The notes under the pieces were generated by a model. That model was given only the letters and a program-made list of their open reading frames with translations, searched no databases and was not told the DNA's origin. From positions 1,620 through 11,044 of the forward strand of contig JAHYZB010000062.1 of NCBI GenBank assembly GCA_019424645.1: a stretch of 9,425 bases of DNA, read 5' to 3'. Made by a program: the position numbers and the translations under genes. Numbering within the stretch: the stretch's first letter is position 1; each line of letters opens with the position of its first letter. Positions 5,513 through 9,425 of this stretch are shown here, one piece after another. The stretch comes from Oxalobacter formigenes (GTDB taxonomy: Bacteria; Pseudomonadota; Gammaproteobacteria; Burkholderiales; Burkholderiaceae_D).

Positions 5513-8293
5513 ATGAAAAAAACAATAAAAGCACGTCCGGTCGTTTTGTGCATGCAAATGGCCATGGCATTCGGCATCGGATTCGGGGTGTCAGCGCAGG
5601 CATTTGCCGACTGTACTGTTTCCGGTTCAAAACTGACGACCGACAATACACTTTATTTCTGCGGTAATCCGGGACAATATGATGAAGTTGAAGTCAATAC
5701 GAACCAGACTGCCAGCATCAGTCCACTGACCGGTTTTGGTTTGTACAATCAGGGCGGGACGCTGAAAAAAGTGTCCATCAAAACCACAGGCTCGCAATCT
5801 GATGCCATCATGCAGCGAAGCAGTAGCAACCTGACGATTGGCGATGACCTGAAAATCGTGACAACCGGTTATTCGGCTGACGGAATCAATCAGGCTATTA
5901 CCGGCGCCTCGCGTCTGGTCATCGGCGACCGTGCCGACATTGCGACGACCAGTGGCATCGGTGTCAGGGCCAATCTGTCCATCGAGAACGGCTCGAATGT
6001 GATCATCCTTGGAGAAGATGCGAGAATCGTCACGCAAGCCAACGGCGAAAACAATTCCAACGGGCTGGGATACGGGATTTATGCCGGTAACCGCGACAGG
6101 GAAACGGAAGCCATGCCGACTGTCTCATCCGCCAAGGTAACGGTCGGAAATGGCAGCACTATCCAGACAGCGGGCAACAAGGCCTATGCCGTCTATGCCA
6201 ACAAGACGGGTGAAATCGAACTGGGCAATACGACCATCGTCACCACCGGACAGACAGCTCATGGCCTTATGGCGGAAGATGGACAAATCACCTCCGGCTC
6301 GACTTTATGCGGTTGGGGAAGCAGACCTCCGTGCACGACATCGACTTTTGAAGGCGGTAAAATCCATCTGGCCGGCGATACTGACATCGCTGTCGATACA
6401 GGCAAGGGAAGCTATGCCATGTTCGCGACGGGAACGGGTTCGTCGATTGCATCGCAAAAAGCCGACGGCACACCGGTATCGGCCGTATACCATGTCACTG
6501 GCGATATGGTGGCCAACAAGGCAGGGCAGATCGATTTGAATGCCAATGGGGCATCTCTGTTTACCGGTAATCTTGTGTCGGACAATGCCGGATCGCTGGT
6601 CAGGGTGGCCTACACCGATACCTCTTTCATGAACGGCAACGTCACTGCCAGCGATACAGGTATCGTGAAACAGACCTACAGCAGTGATGCCGCAGGAAAC
6701 GGCAATCTGAATGCGAAAACAGGCGGAGAAGTTTTCCTGAATATGGTCGAACGCTCAAGCCTTGCCGGGAACATGAGCACAGACGCGACGGGCAGCATAA
6801 CCGGAAACCTCGGCGGAAATGCCCGTTATACGGGGATTACCGACGCTTCCGCAGGTGGTTCCATTTCCCTGACTCTTGCAGATCGTGCAAGATGGCAGAT
6901 GCTGAGCTCGTCCAATCTCACGAACCTGGATGTCGCATCGGGAACGGAAGTCATTCTTGGCGATAACACTGACGCTCATTCCGGTAACAGGGTGGATCTG
7001 ACCATTGCCAATCTCTCGGGTAACGGGTCCTTTTACGTCCGTTCCGATATAGCCAGAGACGGCAATACGGCCATCAATAACGGGGACATGATCCATATCA
7101 CCGACAGTTCCAGCGGAGCGCACAAGGTCTACGTTCGCGACGCCAATCTGGGTAACATCGCCACCTCGACACTGGGTTCCGAGCGTTTGCGTATTGTCGA
7201 GGATTCGAGCGGTGGAACGGCGACTTTCGCACTGGGTGGTGATGCCGGAACCGGCGTGGAACAACGTAGTGTGGATGTCGGGGCGTATTCATACAATCTT
7301 GGCAGGGAAAATGACATGACGTCACGTTCCGCAGGCGCCACTTACTGGATACTGGCGGCCACTCCGGGCGATGACCTGAACAATACCGCCAAAAATTCGG
7401 TCAATCTCCTGAATATCAATTACCTGCTGGGCTATGTCGAAAACCAGACCCTCCTGCAACGCATGGGCCAGCTCCGGCAAAGCAATGCAAAAGACGGCGA
7501 CGTCTGGGGCAGAGTCTATGGCGGTTCGCTTGATCATTTCGATTCGAGACTGGGCGGCATGGACATGAAATACGCCGGGATGCAAATGGGTGTCGACCGC
7601 AGACTGGACGGACAGGGTGGACGCTTTTATGTCGGCGCGGTAGCCGGAACAAGTAAAGGCGACGTCGACTATAGCGTCGGTACTGGCGATGTCAGGTCAT
7701 ATCACCTTGGCGTTTACGGCACGTACATGGCAAACAACGGCTTTTATGTGGATGGGATCGTGAAATACATGCACATGAAAAACGAGTTCAACACCGTGAC
7801 AGGTGGCGGACTGGGTGTCGATGGAAGCGGCAGCACCAATGGTTTTTCCATTGGAGCCGAAGCCGGCAAACGGTTCTATCTTGAAAATGCCGATACCGGC
7901 TGGTATCTCGAACCGCAGGGACAGTTGACGTATTCACGCCAGAACAATACGACAGTACACGCATCCAGCGGCCTGCAAACGAAACTGGGCAGTTACGATT
8001 CGACGCTGGGACGTGCCAGCCTCATCGCAGGTTACAGCATTTCCAAAGGCAAGAACCCGGTCGATGTATACCTCAAAACCGGCTATGTACGTGAGTTTTC
8101 CGGCAAGACCCATTACACCTTCAACGGGGCTGACCGTGAATCGTATGACTTCGGAGGAGGCTGGTGGGATAACGGCATCGGCCTGAACATGCAGATCAAC
8201 GACCGGCATAACCTTTTCATGGACGCTACGTACGCCAAAGGCAACCGATTCGACCAGAAGCAGTTCAATATCGGATACCGGTACAGTTTCTGA
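5513..8293 (+). CDS. Classical (type Va) autotransporter with beta-barrel translocator
   Basis: The 926-residue protein has the three parts of a self-secreting outer-membrane protein. Residues 1-32 are a signal peptide with a basic start (MKKTIKAR) and cleavage after AFA. The passenger (33 to about 620) is rich in Gly, Ser, Thr and Asn with recurring short strands, as in pertactin-like beta-helices. Residues of about 630-660 form the linker helix (NYLLGYVENQTLLQRMGQLR). Residues 664-926 (from VWGRVYGG) are the 12-strand barrel, ending YRYSF with the C-terminal Phe read by the BAM machinery. The passenger has two close cysteine pairs (34/50 and 266/274), unusual for this class. An AGGGG ribosome binding site lies nine bases before the ATG. 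No protease triad was recognised, so an adhesin or surface-structure role is likelier; the ligand is unknown. The gene stands alone after a long AT-rich region and is followed by a hairpin. Confidence 0.93.
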   Translation: MKKTIKARPVVLCMQMAMAFGIGFGVSAQAFADCTVSGSKLTTDNTLYFCGNPGQYDEVEVNTNQTASISPLTGFGLYNQGGTLKKVSIKTTGSQSDAIMQRSSSNLTIGDDLKIVTTGYSADGINQAITGASRLVIGDRADIATTSGIGVRANLSIENGSNVIILGEDARIVTQANGENNSNGLGYGIYAGNRDRETEAMPTVSSAKVTVGNGSTIQTAGNKAYAVYANKTGEIELGNTTIVTTGQTAHGLMAEDGQITSGSTLCGWGSRPPCTTSTFEGGKIHLAGDTDIAVDTGKGSYAMFATGTGSSIASQKADGTPVSAVYHVTGDMVANKAGQIDLNANGASLFTGNLVSDNAGSLVRVAYTDTSFMNGNVTASDTGIVKQTYSSDAAGNGNLNAKTGGEVFLNMVERSSLAGNMSTDATGSITGNLGGNARYTGITDASAGGSISLTLADRARWQMLSSSNLTNLDVASGTEVILGDNTDAHSGNRVDLTIANLSGNGSFYVRSDIARDGNTAINNGDMIHITDSSSGAHKVYVRDANLGNIATSTLGSERLRIVEDSSGGTATFALGGDAGTGVEQRSVDVGAYSYNLGRENDMTSRSAGATYWILAATPGDDLNNTAKNSVNLLNINYLLGYVENQTLLQRMGQLRQSNAKDGDVWGRVYGGSLDHFDSRLGGMDMKYAGMQMGVDRRLDGQGGRFYVGAVAGTSKGDVDYSVGTGDVRSYHLGVYGTYMANNGFYVDGIVKYMHMKNEFNTVTGGGLGVDGSGSTNGFSIGAEAGKRFYLENADTGWYLEPQGQLTYSRQNNTTVHASSGLQTKLGSYDSTLGRASLIAGYSISKGKNPVDVYLKTGYVREFSGKTHYTFNGADRESYDFGGGWWDNGIGLNMQINDRHNLFMDATYAKGNRFDQKQFNIGYRYSF

Positions 8294-8309
8294 TAAGCGC
8301 AGGTAACAT

Positions 8310-8340
8310 GCGAAAGCAGGACGATACCGACTGCTTTCGC
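8310..8340 (+). terminator. Perfect 10-bp hairpin after the autotransporter (no T-tract)
   Basis: GCGAAAGCAG (8310-8319) pairs perfectly with CTGCTTTCGC (8331-8340) around an 11-base loop, 16 bases after the stop codon. No T-tract follows directly, so it may protect the transcript's 3' end or be a weak terminator rather than a standard intrinsic one. Confidence 0.45.
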
Positions 8341-8422
8341 AACAAGTGGACAAGCTGACCGAAGTTTTTTTATCCGGTACCATTTCGATGACGCCCTTAT
8401 TGCGTCCCTATCTTGAAACCTG

Positions 8423-8457
8423 AAAGACCTCCTTCCCTGAAGCGAGGTCTTTTTTTT
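8423..8457 (+). terminator. Intrinsic-type terminator/attenuator abutting the tail-fibre start
   Basis: AAAGACCTC (8423-8431) pairs with GAGGTCTTT (8444-8452) and is followed by T's to 8457. The first ATG of the next gene begins at the very next base. The 3' arm contains the only GAGG that could serve that ATG. It may end the autotransporter transcript, attenuate the tail-fibre gene, or both. Confidence 0.75.
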
Positions 8458-9425
8458 ATGGAGAAAACACATGACGAAATTACCCGAAAAGAACATACTG
8501 GATGGAAACAAACAGCCGAGGACGACAACTGGCGAGATGAAAACGCACTGGGCAAACTGAGGGATTATCTCAATGAATTGCTTGGAGAAGACAGTAGCGA
8601 CAAGGAAGCGGCCAGACAGGCGCTGGGAATTAACCTGAAACAATGGGCAGAACAGATCGACTCGAAAGCGGATTCTGAAGAGTTTCAATCGGCCATTCAA
8701 AATAAAGTCGACAGGTCGGAACTGGAGGGAAAAACGCAGGCATTGGAAGCGGAAATCGCCAAACGGGGTACGCCTGTCGGTTCCATCGACTACTTTGCGA
8801 TGGCAACACCACCGGCAGGTTATCTGAAAGCGGATGGCTCGCAAGTGGGACGGGAAACATACCCCGATCTGTTTGCCGCTATCGGGACGACCTTTGGTTC
8901 AGGTGATGGATCGATGACGTTCAATCTGCCGGATCTTATCGACCGGTTTGCGCAGGGCAACAATACACCGGGAAAGAAATTTGAGGCAGGCTTGCCGAAT
9001 ATTGAAGGGGCCATTACGACAATGCATTCATTTCATTATGGATTCAGCGATGGAACCGGTGCGTTAAAAAGAGATGACAAATTGGGAAATACGGCAGCAG
9101 GCGTGGCTGCAGGAGGATATTATGGTGGATTTACGCTGGATGCGTCACGCTCGAGTCTGATATACGGCGCATCTGACACCGTCCAGCCGCCCGCACTGAC
9201 CTTGCTTCCCTGCATCAAAGCCTTCTATGCCGCCACCAACCCCGGCCTGATCGACATCACCGGACTGGCCAATGAAGTGGACGGCAAACTGGACAGGGTC
9301 ATCGACAGCAAACCGGTCAGATATGTCATAGATGCCTGCAACGATGGAACGAACTGGTACCGGAAATGGTCGGGCGGCTGGCTGGAACAGGGGGGACAGA
9401 CATCGAAATCGAATCAGGCAATAAG
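8458..9425 (+). CDS. Phage tail-collar domain fibre protein (3' partial; apparent frameshift near the N-terminus)
   Basis: The frame from ATG 8458 stays open to the window edge (322 codons). Residues 106-160 match the phage tail collar domain (PVGSIDYF, PPAGYLKADG, TFGSGDGSMTFNLPDL), which forms trimeric fibre parts. Residues of about 299-313 (NWYRKWSGGWLEQGG) are a motif frequent near tail-fibre C-termini. The region before the collar is charged and probably coiled coil. The first 28 residues look unnatural: the other frame, from ATG 8471 with a GGAG ribosome binding site, reads MTKLPEKN and then TTTGEMK before stopping at 8558. It would join smoothly to the main frame (ALGKLRDYL) if one A were added to the AAAA at 8540-8543. 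So the gene is either frameshifted, started at 8458, or shifted during expression. A tail-fibre fragment of a prophage or phage-tail-like particle is likely; no other phage genes are in view. Confidence 0.8.
   Translation, partial: MEKTHDEITRKEHTGWKQTAEDDNWRDENALGKLRDYLNELLGEDSSDKEAARQALGINLKQWAEQIDSKADSEEFQSAIQNKVDRSELEGKTQALEAEIAKRGTPVGSIDYFAMATPPAGYLKADGSQVGRETYPDLFAAIGTTFGSGDGSMTFNLPDLIDRFAQGNNTPGKKFEAGLPNIEGAITTMHSFHYGFSDGTGALKRDDKLGNTAAGVAAGGYYGGFTLDASRSSLIYGASDTVQPPALTLLPCIKAFYAATNPGLIDITGLANEVDGKLDRVIDSKPVRYVIDACNDGTNWYRKWSGGWLEQGGQTSKSNQAI
8460..8473 (+). promoter_or_regulatory. Ribosome binding site and ATG of the disrupted tail-fibre reading frame
   Basis: GGAG at 8460-8463 lies seven bases before the ATG at 8471-8473, the best start signal here. 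It opens a frame that looks like a genuine fibre N-terminus but stops after 29 codons. The competing ATG at 8458 overlaps this site and has only the terminator-arm GAGG upstream. Confidence 0.55.

Noticed and set aside
8537..8546. Programmed -1 ribosomal frameshift at the A tract in the tail-fibre gene
   Set aside because: The context is G AAA ACG, not a standard X XXY YYZ slippery heptamer, and slipping back would leave a G-U mismatch. An ordinary indel is more likely, though this is not excluded.
1..9425. CRISPR array or insertion sequence
   Set aside because: No regularly spaced short repeats and no transposase- or integrase-like translation were seen on either strand.

Overview
The window (9,425 bp) looks like an accessory stretch of a Gram-negative chromosome. 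Evidence for Gram-negative: exported proteins with Sec signal peptides, a classical autotransporter with a C-terminal beta-barrel, and an E. coli-type tRNA-Gly(CCC). Gene style and mixed base composition would fit a betaproteobacterium such as Oxalobacter, but that is an impression from memory, not a search result.

Left third (1-2794): a tandem duplication. Each copy holds the 3' end of an unidentified larger gene, then a secreted Sel1-repeat protein (329 aa in both copies if the second starts at its third codon), then a terminator whose stem is the same in both copies. In the second copy the gene fragment has no start region and carries an in-frame TGA. This layout resembles orphan effector-tail plus immunity cassettes left by polymorphic-toxin or type VI effector loci. 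The two Sel1 proteins are nearly identical over their last 125 residues but differ at about a quarter of positions before that.

Middle (2900-4760): all genes here are on the minus strand. They are a GNAT acetyltransferase, the manganese exporter mntP with a recognisable yybP-ykoY manganese riboswitch in its leader, and tRNA-Gly(CCC) with a TATAAT box close to its 5' end. A terminator able to work in both directions lies between the second Sel1 gene and the convergent GNAT gene.

Right half (4755-9425): a long AT-rich gene-free region with several palindromes leads into a 926-aa autotransporter on the plus strand. After it comes a hairpin, then an intrinsic-type terminator. The terminator's U-tract runs straight into the start of a phage tail-collar fibre gene that continues past the window edge. 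The reading frame that looks original for the fibre N-terminus (ATG at 8471, good ribosome binding site) is broken by an apparent one-base loss in an A tract near 8540. The body of the protein is open in another frame, which extends back to an ATG at 8458.

Apart from the duplicated cassette, the genes look like independent units rather than one pathway. The most unusual elements are the duplicated toxin-tail/Sel1 cassette and the terminator-plus-frameshift at the start of the tail-fibre gene.
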